From NCBI RefSeq assembly GCF_003231275.1, contig NZ_QKVL01000004.1:124001-188000 (forward strand): 64,000 nt of DNA, given 5' to 3'. Positions within the stretch are counted from its first letter, which is position 1; every line of letters begins with the position of its first letter. Shown here piece after piece: positions 8,660 through 17,283 of this stretch. The position numbers were made by a program, and so were the translations under genes. The stretch is from Pseudomonas huaxiensis. GTDB lineage: Bacteria; Pseudomonadota; Gammaproteobacteria; Pseudomonadales; Pseudomonadaceae. Under the pieces are notes generated by a model. It was given only the letters and a program-made list of their open reading frames with translations. It made no database searches and had not been told where the DNA came from.

Positions 8660-10153
8660 ATGTTTGAATCCGCTGAAATCGGTCACGCGATCGACAAAGA
8701 AACCTACGACGCCGAAGTGCCCGCCCTGCGCGAGGCCCTGCTCGAAGCGCAGTTCGAGCTCAAGCAGCAGGCACGTTTCCCGGTCATCGTGCTGATCAAC
8801 GGCATCGAGGGTGCTGGCAAGGGCGAGACGGTCAAGCTGCTCAATGAATGGATGGACCCACGGCTGATCGAGGTGCGCACCTTCGACCAGCAGAGCGACG
8901 AAGAACTGGCCCGGCCACCGGCCTGGCGCTACTGGCGGGCACTGCCGGCCAAGGGGCGGATGGGCGTGTTCTTCGGCAACTGGTACAGCCAGATGCTGCA
9001 GGGGCGGGTTCATGGCCAGTTCAAGGACGCGGTGCTGGACCAGGCCATCAGCGGTGCCGAGCGTCTGGAACAGATGCTTTGCGATGAAGGCGCGCTGATC
9101 TTCAAATTCTGGTTCCACCTGTCCAAGAAACAGATGAAGGGGCGGCTCAAGGCGCTCAAGGCTGACCCGCACAGTCGCTGGATGATCAGCCCGCTGGACT
9201 GGCAGCAGTCGGAAACCTACGACCGCTTCGTGCGCTTCGGCGAGCGCGTGCTGCGCCGCACCAGCCGCGACTATGCACCCTGGCACGTGATCGAAGGCTC
9301 GGACCCGCATTACCGCAGCCTGGCGGTCGGGCGGATTCTGCTGGAGGGCCTGCAAAACGCCCTCAAGACCGAAGGCGCCATCAAGCAGCCCACCCACATC
9401 GCCCCGCTGGGCGAGAGCATCGACCAGCTCAGCCTGCTGGACAGCCTCGACCTGAGCGTGCGGCTGGACAAGAACGAGTACCAGGACCAATTGCTCGCCG
9501 AGCAGGCACGCCTGGCCGGGCTGCTGCGTGACAAGCGCATGAAGCACCATTCGCTGGTGGCGGTATTCGAAGGCAATGACGCGGCAGGCAAAGGCGGCGC
9601 GATCCGCCGGGTGGCCGCCGCGCTGGACCCGCGTCAGTACCGCATCATTCCCATCGCCGCCCCGACCGAGGAAGAACGCGCGCAGCCGTATCTGTGGCGC
9701 TTCTGGCGGCACATCCCGGCACGCGGCAAATTTACCGTCTTCGACCGTTCCTGGTACGGCCGGGTGCTGGTGGAGCGGGTCGAGGGCTTCTGCACCCCGG
9801 CTGACTGGATGCGTGCCTACGGCGAGATCAACGATTTCGAAGAGCAGTTGAGCAACGCCGGCGTGGTGGTGGTGAAGTTCTGGCTGTCCATCGACCAGCA
9901 GACCCAGCTGGAGCGATTTCAGGAGCGTGAGCAGATTCCGTTCAAGCGCTTCAAGATCACCGAGGAAGACTGGCGCAACCGCGACAAGTGGGACCTGTAT
10001 GCCCACGCGGTGGGGGATATGGTCGACCGCACCAGCACCGAGATCGCCGCCTGGACGCTGGTGGAAGCCAACGACAAGCGCTGGGCCCGGGTCAAAGTGC
10101 TGCGCACCATCAACGACGCGCTGGAGGCGGCGTTTCGCAAGCACAAGAAGTAG
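8660..10153 (+). CDS. pap: Polyphosphate:AMP phosphotransferase (two-domain PPK2)
   Basis: A 497-residue enzyme with two fused PPK2 domains. Each has a P-loop: GIEGAGKG at residues 48-55 and GNDAAGKGG at 305-313. Two-domain PPK2 (class II) proteins use polyphosphate to phosphorylate AMP to ADP. The P. aeruginosa homologue is 496 residues and also lies near the NAGGN genes. I chose the ATG at 8660 with AAGAAGGGA just upstream; the frame is open further back but that part is antisense to mnmC and its promoter region. Usually only the C-terminal domain keeps full catalytic residues; both P-loops look intact here. Confidence 0.9.
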   Translation: MFESAEIGHAIDKETYDAEVPALREALLEAQFELKQQARFPVIVLINGIEGAGKGETVKLLNEWMDPRLIEVRTFDQQSDEELARPPAWRYWRALPAKGRMGVFFGNWYSQMLQGRVHGQFKDAVLDQAISGAERLEQMLCDEGALIFKFWFHLSKKQMKGRLKALKADPHSRWMISPLDWQQSETYDRFVRFGERVLRRTSRDYAPWHVIEGSDPHYRSLAVGRILLEGLQNALKTEGAIKQPTHIAPLGESIDQLSLLDSLDLSVRLDKNEYQDQLLAEQARLAGLLRDKRMKHHSLVAVFEGNDAAGKGGAIRRVAAALDPRQYRIIPIAAPTEEERAQPYLWRFWRHIPARGKFTVFDRSWYGRVLVERVEGFCTPADWMRAYGEINDFEEQLSNAGVVVVKFWLSIDQQTQLERFQEREQIPFKRFKITEEDWRNRDKWDLYAHAVGDMVDRTSTEIAAWTLVEANDKRWARVKVLRTINDALEAAFRKHKK

Positions 10154-10158
10154 ATAGC

Positions 10159-10197
10159 GGCTTGGGGGAGCTGGTTGGTCAGCTCCCGCGAGAAGCC
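10159..10197 (+). terminator. Stem-loop after pap, possible terminator
   Basis: GGGAGCTG and CAGCTCCC form an eight-base stem around GTTGGT, extended by GGCTT at 10159-10163 pairing with AAGCC at 10193-10197. It begins six bases after the pap stop. A CCTTTT follows at 10202-10207, giving only a weak U tract. Confidence 0.4.
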
Positions 10198-10304
10198 CCG
10201 GCCTTTTGAAAGGGCGCGATGTCCTTTCTGGACCAGCACCGCACCGGGTCCAGCTGTCAGTGTGTCGTCGTACCCAACCACCACCCCGGGCTATCGAGGC
10301 CATC

Positions 10305-11261
10305 ATGCATATCTCTTCCGGACGCTGGGCCTATGGTCTGTTCCTGGCGCTGTTGACGGCCCTGCTGTGGGGCATCCTTCCGGTCAAGCTCAAGCAGGTC
10401 CTGCTGGTCATGGACCCAATCACCGTCACCTGGTATCGCCTGCTGGTCTCCGGCGGGCTCTTGTTCGCGTGGCTGGCGGCAACCCGCCGACTGCCGTCGT
10501 TCACGCCGCTGGGGCGGCGCGGCAAGCTGTTGGTGGCGGTCTGCACCTTCGGCCTGGTAGGCAACTACGTGCTTTATCTCATCGGCCTGAAGCTGGTCAG
10601 TGCCGGCACCGCGCAGTTGGTGGTGCAGGTGGGGCCGGTGTTGTTGCTGATCGGCAGCGTGTTTCTGTTCAAGGAGCATTTCAGTGCCGGGCAGGGTGTC
10701 GGTCTGGCCCTGTTGCTGGCGGGTTTCGGCCTGTTCTTCAACCAGCGGCTGGAGGAATTGCTGACCTCGCTCAGCGCCTACACCACCGGCGTGCTGGTGA
10801 TTCTGCTGGCGTCGTCGATCTGGGTGTTCTACGCCCTCGGCCAGAAGCAGTTGCTGACGGTGTGGAATTCCATGCAGGTGATGATGGTGATCTACCTGTG
10901 CTGCGCGCTGTTGCTGACGCCCTGGGCGCATCCGCTGGAAGTGCTGCAGTTGACGGCGCTGCAAGGCTGGCTGCTACTGGCCTGCTGTCTGAACACCCTG
11001 GTGGCCTACGGTGCGTTCGCCGAGGCGCTGGCGCACTGGGAGGCTTCGCGGGTCAGCGCGACCCTGGCGCTCACGCCGTTGGTGACGTTCGTCGCCGTGG
11101 CGCTGGCCGCGTGGTTGTGGCCGGATTATGTAACCGCCGAGCAGATCAACGGCCTCGGGTATGCCGGTGCGTTGGTGGTGGTGCTGGGGTCGGCGCTGAC
11201 CGCCCTCGGACCGTCGATCAGCGCAGGCTGGCGAGCCAGGCGCGCACGCCTGGCCCGCTGA
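10305..11261 (+). CDS. DMT superfamily (EamA) inner-membrane transporter
   Basis: A 318-residue integral membrane protein with about ten hydrophobic segments and two EamA repeats. The first begins WAYGLFLALLTALLWGILPV and the second with GVLVILLASSIWVFYALGQK, both with the tryptophan/proline pattern typical of drug/metabolite transporters. Substrate is unknown; family members export amino acids, metabolites or toxic compounds. I start it at the ATG at 10305, where the first membrane segment follows naturally. The stop at 11261 lies one base from the convergent fumC stop, so the two transcripts overlap at their 3' ends. Confidence 0.88.
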   Translation: MHISSGRWAYGLFLALLTALLWGILPVKLKQVLLVMDPITVTWYRLLVSGGLLFAWLAATRRLPSFTPLGRRGKLLVAVCTFGLVGNYVLYLIGLKLVSAGTAQLVVQVGPVLLLIGSVFLFKEHFSAGQGVGLALLLAGFGLFFNQRLEELLTSLSAYTTGVLVILLASSIWVFYALGQKQLLTVWNSMQVMMVIYLCCALLLTPWAHPLEVLQLTALQGWLLLACCLNTLVAYGAFAEALAHWEASRVSATLALTPLVTFVAVALAAWLWPDYVTAEQINGLGYAGALVVVLGSALTALGPSISAGWRARRARLAR

Positions 11262-11262
11262 C

Positions 11263-12657
11263 TCAGCCTTTGCCACCCGCCTCGAGCATCTGCTCGGGGC
11301 GGACCCACTCATCGAACTGGGCGTCGGTCAGGTAACCCAGCGTGAGCGCCGCTTCGCGCAGGGTGGTGCCTTCGCTGTAGGCTTTCTTGGCGATTTCCGC
11401 CGCTTTGTCGTAGCCGATGTGCGGGTTCAGCGCGGTCACCAGCATCAGCCCGCGCTCCAGGTGCGCGGCCATCTGTTGCGGGTCCGGCTCGATGCCGGCG
11501 ACGCAGTGCTGCTGGAAGTTGCGGCAGCCGTCGGCCAGCAACTCGATGGATTGCAGCAGGTTATGAATGATCACCGGCTTGAACACGTTCAACTGCAAAT
11601 GGCCCTGGCTCGCTGCGAAGCTGATCGCGGTGTCGTTGCCGAGCACCTGGCAGGCCAGCATCGACAGCGCCTCGCATTGGGTCGGATTGACCTTGCCGGG
11701 CATGATCGAGCTGCCCGGCTCGTTGGCCGGCAAGCGCACCTCCTGAAAGCCGGCGCGAGGGCCGGAACTGAGCAGGCGCAGGTCGTTGGCGATCTTCATC
11801 AGCGCCACGGCCAGGGTTTTCAGGCCGCCGGCGAGGCTGGTCAGCGGTTCATGGCCGGCCAAGGCGGCGAACTTGTTCGGTGCGGTGACGAACGGTAGCC
11901 CGGACAGCGCCGCCAATTCCGCAGCGATAGCCTCGGCGAAACCGTGCGGTGCGTTGAGCCCGGTGCCGACCGCCGTGCCGCCCTGGGCCAGTTCACAGAC
12001 CGCCGGCAGCGCCGCGCGGATCGCCCGTTGGGCGTAGTCGAGCTGGGCGACCCAGGCCGAGACTTCCTGGCCGAAGGTGATCGGCGTGGCGTCCATCATG
12101 TGGGTGCGCCCGGTCTTGACCAGGTGCATGTGCCGTGCCGACAGCTCCGCCAGCCCCGACGACAGCTCGGTGATCGCCGGCAGCAGATCGGCGTGCACCG
12201 CCTGGGCGGCGGCGATGTGCATGGCGGTGGGGAAGCAGTCGTTGGAACTCTGCGAGCGGTTGACGTGATCGTTGGGGTGCACCGGGTCTTTGCCGCCGCG
12301 CCCCTTGCCGGCCAGTTCATTGGCGCGACCGGCGATCACTTCGTTGACGTTCATGTTGCTCTGGGTGCCGCTGCCGGTCTGCCAGACGACGAGCGGGAAC
12401 TGGTCGTCGTGCTGGCCGTCGAGCACTTCGTCGGCGGCCTGTTCGATCAGCCGGGCGATCGCTGCGGGCAGGTCGCCGTTGCGGTCGTTGACCCGTGCAG
12501 CCGCTTTTTTCACCAGCGCCAGGGCGTGCAGCACCGCCAGCGGCATGCGTTCCTTGCCGATGGCGAAGTTGATCAGGGAACGTTGCGTCTGGGCGCCCCA
12601 GTAAACGTGGTCCGGAACTTCGACCGGTCCGAGGCTGTCAGTTTCGATACGGCTCAT
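11263..12657 (-). CDS. fumC: Class II fumarate hydratase (fumarase C)
   Basis: A 464-residue fumarase that interconverts fumarate and L-malate in the TCA cycle without an iron-sulfur cluster. The superfamily signature [11 protein letters not shown] is at residues 315-325 and carries the catalytic serine loop. His186 lies in [11 protein letters not shown], the region of the catalytic histidine. AAGGAG lies upstream of the ATG at 12657. The neighbourhood (DUF2059, BolA, TrhO, DsbA-like, ABC exporter, RbdA) matches P. aeruginosa fumC2 (PA0854) by my recollection, so this is probably the constitutive copy; the iron-limitation-induced copy usually sits beside sodA. Confidence 0.93.
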   Translation of the reverse strand: MSRIETDSLGPVEVPDHVYWGAQTQRSLINFAIGKERMPLAVLHALALVKKAAARVNDRNGDLPAAIARLIEQAADEVLDGQHDDQFPLVVWQTGSGTQSNMNVNEVIAGRANELAGKGRGGKDPVHPNDHVNRSQSSNDCFPTAMHIAAAQAVHADLLPAITELSSGLAELSARHMHLVKTGRTHMMDATPITFGQEVSAWVAQLDYAQRAIRAALPAVCELAQGGTAVGTGLNAPHGFAEAIAAELAALSGLPFVTAPNKFAALAGHEPLTSLAGGLKTLAVALMKIANDLRLLSSGPRAGFQEVRLPANEPGSSIMPGKVNPTQCEALSMLACQVLGNDTAISFAASQGHLQLNVFKPVIIHNLLQSIELLADGCRNFQQHCVAGIEPDPQQMAAHLERGLMLVTALNPHIGYDKAAEIAKKAYSEGTTLREAALTLGYLTDAQFDEWVRPEQMLEAGGKG

Positions 12658-12817
12658 GCGCTACCCACTCCTTATGCAAGATGCAAGGTCTGACAAAGCA
12701 GTTTAGGCCCTGATGATCCGGGCCGGTTCCATAGTCTCTCGTACTATTGAGCAGATGCTCCCGTCGGCGCAGAATGCTCTACGCTGGAAACACTCACTTA
12801 CTCTTTAAGGAATTTCG

Positions 12818-13345
12818 ATGACCCGTCTTCGCGCCCTCTGCACGGCTGTCGCGCTGGTTTGCGCCAGCGGCCAGGTATTCGCCGATGCCGCCAGCCACGC
12901 TGCCAATGCTGAGAAATTCCTCATGCTGGCGCACGCCGACAAGCTCGGAACCCCGGTCTACATGCAGGTTCAGCAGATGTTCGGTCAGCGCTTCGAGCAG
13001 ACCAAAGCCCCTGCTTCGAAGAAATCCGTGCTCGACAGCTACCAGGCCAAGGCCAACGCCGCGCTGGATAACGCTATCGGCTGGAACAAGCTCAAGCCAG
13101 ACATGATCAAGCTGTACACCAGCAACTTCACCGAGAGCGAGCTGAAAGACCTGGTGGCCTTCTATCAGTCGCCACTGGGCAAGAAAGTGCTGGAAACCAT
13201 GCCTCGCGTTACCCAGCAATCGGCCCAACTGACCCAGCAGAAGCTGGAAGCCGCGGTGCCGGTGGTCAACAAGCTGCTGGATGACATGACCAAGGAACTC
13301 GACCCGAGCGCCGGCAAAGCCGCCGCTCCAGCCAAGAAGCCGTAA
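12818..13345 (+). CDS. Secreted DUF2059 domain protein
   Basis: A 175-residue protein with a clear signal peptide (MTRLRALCTAVALVCASGQV, cleavage likely after FADA near residue 24). The mature part is helical and carries the DUF2059 pattern, with FTESELKDLVAFYQSPLGKKV in the C-terminal half. It is therefore exported to the periplasm. The family has no assigned function. AAGGAA lies nine bases upstream of the start. It is divergent from fumC and followed after 12 bases by the BolA gene, probably in one transcript. Confidence 0.85.
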   Translation: MTRLRALCTAVALVCASGQVFADAASHAANAEKFLMLAHADKLGTPVYMQVQQMFGQRFEQTKAPASKKSVLDSYQAKANAALDNAIGWNKLKPDMIKLYTSNFTESELKDLVAFYQSPLGKKVLETMPRVTQQSAQLTQQKLEAAVPVVNKLLDDMTKELDPSAGKAAAPAKKP

Positions 13346-13357
13346 GCGGGGCCGTTC

Positions 13358-13657
13358 ATGTCGATGCAACAGAAGATCGAACAGAGCCTGCACGCACTGG
13401 CCCCCCAGCACCTGCAGGTGCTGGACGAGAGCCACATGCACAGCCGCGGCGTGGAAACCCACTACAAGGCGGTGCTGGTCAGTGAGCAATTCGAAGGCCT
13501 GAACAGCGTCAAGCGGCACCAGAAGGTCTACGCCACCCTCGGCGACCTGATGGGCCAGTTCCATGCGCTGGCGTTGCACACCTACACCCCGCAGGAATGG
13601 GAAAAAGTCGGCAGCGCGCCGGCTTCGCCCACCTGCGCCGGAGGCAGCAAGCACTGA
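13358..13657 (+). CDS. BolA family protein
   Basis: A 99-residue BolA-like protein. The family motif is visible as LQVLDESHMHSRGVETHYKAV with the conserved histidine, followed by the VSEQFEGL loop and the helix QKVYATLGDLM. BolA proteins pair with monothiol glutaredoxins in iron-sulfur trafficking and some bind DNA. The C-terminus ends in a short tail with one cysteine (PTCAGGSKH). The gene follows the DUF2059 gene by 12 bases and ends in a strong terminator at 13690. Confidence 0.9.
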   Translation: MSMQQKIEQSLHALAPQHLQVLDESHMHSRGVETHYKAVLVSEQFEGLNSVKRHQKVYATLGDLMGQFHALALHTYTPQEWEKVGSAPASPTCAGGSKH

Positions 13658-13689
13658 TTTCAAATTCAGGTTTTGCTAGAATCCGCACC

Positions 13690-13713
13690 CGCGCCGCTTG
13701 TCGGCGCGTTTTT
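13690..13713 (+). terminator. Rho-independent terminator after the BolA gene
   Basis: CGCGCCG at 13690-13696 pairs with CGGCGCG at 13702-13708 around the loop CTTGT, followed directly by TTTTT. It separates the DUF2059-BolA pair from trhO. Confidence 0.75.
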
Positions 13714-13772
13714 ATTTGTATTTTTTGACCCGGTCCGCCCTTTACGAGGGTGACCACTGGAGAGTTGCAAGC

Positions 13773-14708
13773 ATGACCCAATCCATTGTCGTGGCGGCGC
13801 TGTACAAGTTCGTCACCCTCGAAGACTACGTCGAGCTGCGCGAGCCGCTGCTCGCCTGCATGGAAGCCAACGGTGTCAAAGGCACCCTGCTGCTGGCCGA
13901 AGAAGGCATCAACGGCACGGTTTCCGCCACCCGCGAAGGTATCGATGGCCTGTTGACCTGGCTGCGCAATGACCCGCGCCTGGTGGATGTCGACCATAAA
14001 GAGTCGTACTGCGACGAACAGCCGTTCTACCGCACCAAGGTCAAGCTGAAGAAAGAGATCGTCACCTTGGGCGTACCGGGTGTGGACCCGAACAAGGCGG
14101 TTGGCACCTACATCGAGCCCCAGGACTGGAACGCCATCATCAGCGACCCGGAAGTCCTGCTGATCGACACCCGAAACGACTACGAAGTGGCCATCGGCAC
14201 CTTCGAAGGCGCGATCGATCCGAAGACCACCTCCTTCCGTGAATTCCCCGACTACATCAAGGCCAACTTCGACCCGTCGCGGCACAAGAAGGTCGCTATG
14301 TTCTGCACCGGTGGCATCCGTTGCGAAAAGGCCTCCAGCTATATGCTCGGTGAGGGTTTCGAAGAGGTCTATCATCTTAAAGGCGGGATCCTGAAGTACC
14401 TTGAAGAGGTACCTCAGGAGCAGAGCAAGTGGCAGGGCGACTGCTTCGTCTTCGACAACCGGGTCACCGTGCGTCACGACCTCAGCGAAGGCGACTACGA
14501 CCAGTGCCACGCCTGCCGCCACCCGATCAACGCCGACGAGCGGGCCTCGGAGCACTATTCGCCAGGTATCAGTTGCCCGCATTGCTGGGACAGCCTGAGC
14601 GAGAAGACGCGCCGCAGCGCCATCGACCGGCAGAAACAGATCGAACTGGCCAAGGCCCGCAACCAGCCGCACCCGATCGGGTTCAACTACCGCAAAGCCG
14701 AGGTGTGA
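13773..14708 (+). CDS. trhO: tRNA uridine(34) hydroxylase TrhO (rhodanese family, YceA)
   Basis: A 311-residue protein with an N-terminal acylphosphatase-like domain, a rhodanese domain and a C-terminal cysteine-rich tail. The catalytic rhodanese loop [12 protein letters not shown] contains Cys178. The tail carries CHACRHPI and CPHCWD motifs that could bind a metal. TrhO hydroxylates U34 of certain tRNAs with oxygen, the first step to 5-methoxyuridine or cmo5U in the oxygen-dependent route. The ATG at 13773 gives the usual start [13 protein letters not shown]. It is followed after three bases by the DsbA-like gene. Confidence 0.92.
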   Translation: MTQSIVVAALYKFVTLEDYVELREPLLACMEANGVKGTLLLAEEGINGTVSATREGIDGLLTWLRNDPRLVDVDHKESYCDEQPFYRTKVKLKKEIVTLGVPGVDPNKAVGTYIEPQDWNAIISDPEVLLIDTRNDYEVAIGTFEGAIDPKTTSFREFPDYIKANFDPSRHKKVAMFCTGGIRCEKASSYMLGEGFEEVYHLKGGILKYLEEVPQEQSKWQGDCFVFDNRVTVRHDLSEGDYDQCHACRHPINADERASEHYSPGISCPHCWDSLSEKTRRSAIDRQKQIELAKARNQPHPIGFNYRKAEV

Positions 14709-14711
14709 TTC

Positions 14712-15344
14712 ATGACCGCTCGCCTGCTCTACGTCATGGACCCGATGTGCTCCTGGTGCTGGGGATTCGCCCCGGTGGCCAGCGCCTTGATCGCTCAGGC
14801 CGGGCAGGCGGGGGTTGAAACCCATCTGGTGGCCGGCGGTCTGCGTAACGGCAGTTCACCGCTGGATGCCTCGACGCGGCGCTATATCCTCGAACACTGG
14901 CAGGCGGTCAACGAGGCCACCGGCCAGCCGTTCCAGCTCGAGGGCGCGATGCCGGAAGGCTTTGTCTACGACACCGAGCCGGCCTGCCGCGCGTTGGTCA
15001 CCGCTCGCAGCCTCGATCCGCAAGCGGTCTGGCCGCTGCTCGGGTTGATTCAGCAGGCGTTCTACCAGCATGGCGAAGACGTCACCCTGGCGCCGAAGCT
15101 GGTGGAACTGGCCGAACAGGCCGGTTTTGACCGTGCGCGTTTCTCTGCAGCCTTCACCAGTCCCGAGCAGCGCGGTGCCACTGCCGCCGATATCACCTGG
15201 GTCCAGGACCTGGGCATCGCCGGATTCCCCACCTTGCTGGCCGAGCGCAACGGCCAGCTCGCCTTGCTGACCAACGGCTACCAGCCGCTGGAAGCCCTCG
15301 AACCGTTGCTGGGTCGCTGGCTGGAGCGGGCCGCTTATGCTTGA
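14712..15344 (+). CDS. Cytoplasmic DsbA-family thioredoxin-fold protein
   Basis: A 210-residue DsbA-fold protein with the redox motif CSWC in MDPMCSWCWGF near the N-terminus and a cis-proline loop IAGFPTL near the C-terminus. There is no signal peptide, so it should act in the cytoplasm, unlike DsbA itself. Family members of this type (DsbA/FrnE-like) are poorly characterised; disulfide reductase or isomerase activity is likely. It starts three bases after trhO and its end overlaps the ABC exporter gene by eight bases, pointing to one operon. Confidence 0.88.
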   Translation: MTARLLYVMDPMCSWCWGFAPVASALIAQAGQAGVETHLVAGGLRNGSSPLDASTRRYILEHWQAVNEATGQPFQLEGAMPEGFVYDTEPACRALVTARSLDPQAVWPLLGLIQQAFYQHGEDVTLAPKLVELAEQAGFDRARFSAAFTSPEQRGATAADITWVQDLGIAGFPTLLAERNGQLALLTNGYQPLEALEPLLGRWLERAAYA

Positions 15345-17169
15345 TCTGCCAGGCTCGCCCGACCCGGTTCCCGGGCCTGCGGCGGCGTCTGCCGATCGCT
15401 TGAGCTGGGCGGAAATCCGCCGCCTGGCCCTTCATCACAAGAAAGCCCTGTGGACCGCCAACGGCGTTGCCGTACTGGCGGCGCTGTGCAGCGTGCCGAT
15501 CCCGCTGTTGCTGCCATTGCTGGTGGACGAAGTGCTGCTGGGCCACGGCGATGCTGCGCTGAAGTGGATGAACCAGTTGCTGCCGGCCAACTGGCAGGTG
15601 GCGGCCGGTTATATCGGCTTGATGTTGACGGTCACCCTGATCCTGCGCTGCTCCGCATTGGCCTTCAACGTGGTCCAGGCCAAGCTGTTCGCCGGGCTGG
15701 CCAAGGACATCGTCTACCGCTTGCGTATCCGCCTGATCGAGCGCTTGAAGCGGATTTCCCTGAGCGAATACGAAAGTCTCGGCAGCGGCACGGTCACCAC
15801 GCACCTGGTGACCGACCTGGACACCGTGGACAAGTTCGTCGGCGAAACCCTCAGCCGTTTCCTGGTGGCAGTGCTGACCCTGACCGGCACTGCGGCGATC
15901 CTGATCTGGATGCACTGGCAACTGGCGCTGCTGATCCTGCTGTTCAACCCGCTGGTGATCTTCGCCACGGTGCAGTTGGGCAAGCGGGTCAAGCACCTGA
16001 AGAAACTGGAAAACGACAGCACCTCGCGGTTCACCCAGGCGCTGACTGAAACCCTTGATGCGATCCAGGAAATCCGCGCCGGCAACCGCCAGGGCTATTT
16101 CCTCGGCCGCCTCGGTCTGCGCGCCCAGGACGTACGCAACTACGCGGTGGCCTCGCAGTGGAAAAGCGATGCGAGCAGCCGCGCCAGTGGCCTGCTGTTC
16201 CAGTTCGGTATCGATATCTTCCGCGCGGCGGCGATGCTTACCGTGCTGTTCTCGGACCTCAGCATCGGGCAGATGCTCGCGGTGTTCAGCTACCTGTGGT
16301 TCATGATCGGTCCGGTGGAGCAGTTGCTGAACCTGCAATACGCCTATTACGCGGCGGGCGGCGCGCTGAGCCGGATCAACGAGTTGCTTGCACGGTCCGA
16401 TGAGCCGCAGTTCCCCGGCGGCACCGATCCTTTCCAGGGCCAGACCACCGTGGGCATCGAGGTACGCGGGCTGCGTTTCGGCTACGGTGAGGAACCGGTG
16501 CTGGACCAGTTGAACCTGTCCATCGCCCCGGGCGAGAAGGTTGCGATCGTCGGCGCCAGTGGCGGCGGCAAAAGTACCCTGGTGCAGTTGTTGCTGGGCT
16601 TGTACAGCGCTCAGGCCGGCAGCATCCGCTTCGGCGGTGCGACACTGCAGGAGATCGGCCTGGAAACCCTGCGCGAGAATGTCGCGGTGGTGCTGCAGCA
16701 CCCGTCGCTGTTCAACGACACGGTGCGCGCCAACCTCACCATGGGCCGCGATTGCTCCGATGACGCCTGCTGGCAGGCGTTGGCCATCGCCCAGCTGGAC
16801 GAAACCATCGGCGCCTTGCCCCAGGGGCTGGATAGCGTGGTAGGCCGTTCGGGCGTGCGCTTGTCCGGTGGCCAGCGCCAGCGTCTGGCGATCGCGCGAA
16901 TGGTGCTGGCCGAGCCCAAGGTAGTGATTCTCGACGAGGCCACTTCGGCCCTCGACGCGGCGACCGAGTACAACCTGCATGTCGCCTTGGCGCGCTTCCT
17001 CAGTGCTCGCACTACGCTGATCATTGCCCACCGGCTGTCGGCGGTGAAACAGGCCGACCGGGTGCTGGTGTTCGACGGCGGTCATGTGGCCGAGGATGGT
17101 GGTCATCAGCAACTGATCGCCGAGGGCGGCCTGTACGCCAAGCTTTACGGGCATTTGCAGCAGAGCTGA
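15337..17169 (+). CDS. ABC exporter, fused permease and ATPase
   Basis: A 610-residue half-transporter. The N-terminal ~330 residues hold six membrane helices of the ABC exporter fold; the C-terminal part is the nucleotide-binding domain. Walker A is GASGGGKST from residue 406, the signature is LSGGQRQR, and Walker B with D-loop is VVILDEATSALD. It should work as a homodimer exporting lipid, peptide or drug; the substrate cannot be read from sequence. It overlaps the DsbA-like gene by eight bases. The homologous P. aeruginosa gene lies directly upstream of rbdA, as here. Confidence 0.9.
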   Translation: MLDLPGSPDPVPGPAAASADRLSWAEIRRLALHHKKALWTANGVAVLAALCSVPIPLLLPLLVDEVLLGHGDAALKWMNQLLPANWQVAAGYIGLMLTVTLILRCSALAFNVVQAKLFAGLAKDIVYRLRIRLIERLKRISLSEYESLGSGTVTTHLVTDLDTVDKFVGETLSRFLVAVLTLTGTAAILIWMHWQLALLILLFNPLVIFATVQLGKRVKHLKKLENDSTSRFTQALTETLDAIQEIRAGNRQGYFLGRLGLRAQDVRNYAVASQWKSDASSRASGLLFQFGIDIFRAAAMLTVLFSDLSIGQMLAVFSYLWFMIGPVEQLLNLQYAYYAAGGALSRINELLARSDEPQFPGGTDPFQGQTTVGIEVRGLRFGYGEEPVLDQLNLSIAPGEKVAIVGASGGGKSTLVQLLLGLYSAQAGSIRFGGATLQEIGLETLRENVAVVLQHPSLFNDTVRANLTMGRDCSDDACWQALAIAQLDETIGALPQGLDSVVGRSGVRLSGGQRQRLAIARMVLAEPKVVILDEATSALDAATEYNLHVALARFLSARTTLIIAHRLSAVKQADRVLVFDGGHVAEDGGHQQLIAEGGLYAKLYGHLQQS

Positions 17170-17283
17170 TAGCGACATCATGTAGTGCGGCGTCAGAAAT
17201 CTCTTATTGCCATGAAGGCAAATGGCCTAGTCTGTGAAAACAACGGGGTGAGTCACGTCACCGGCTATGCCGCAAGGGACTTC

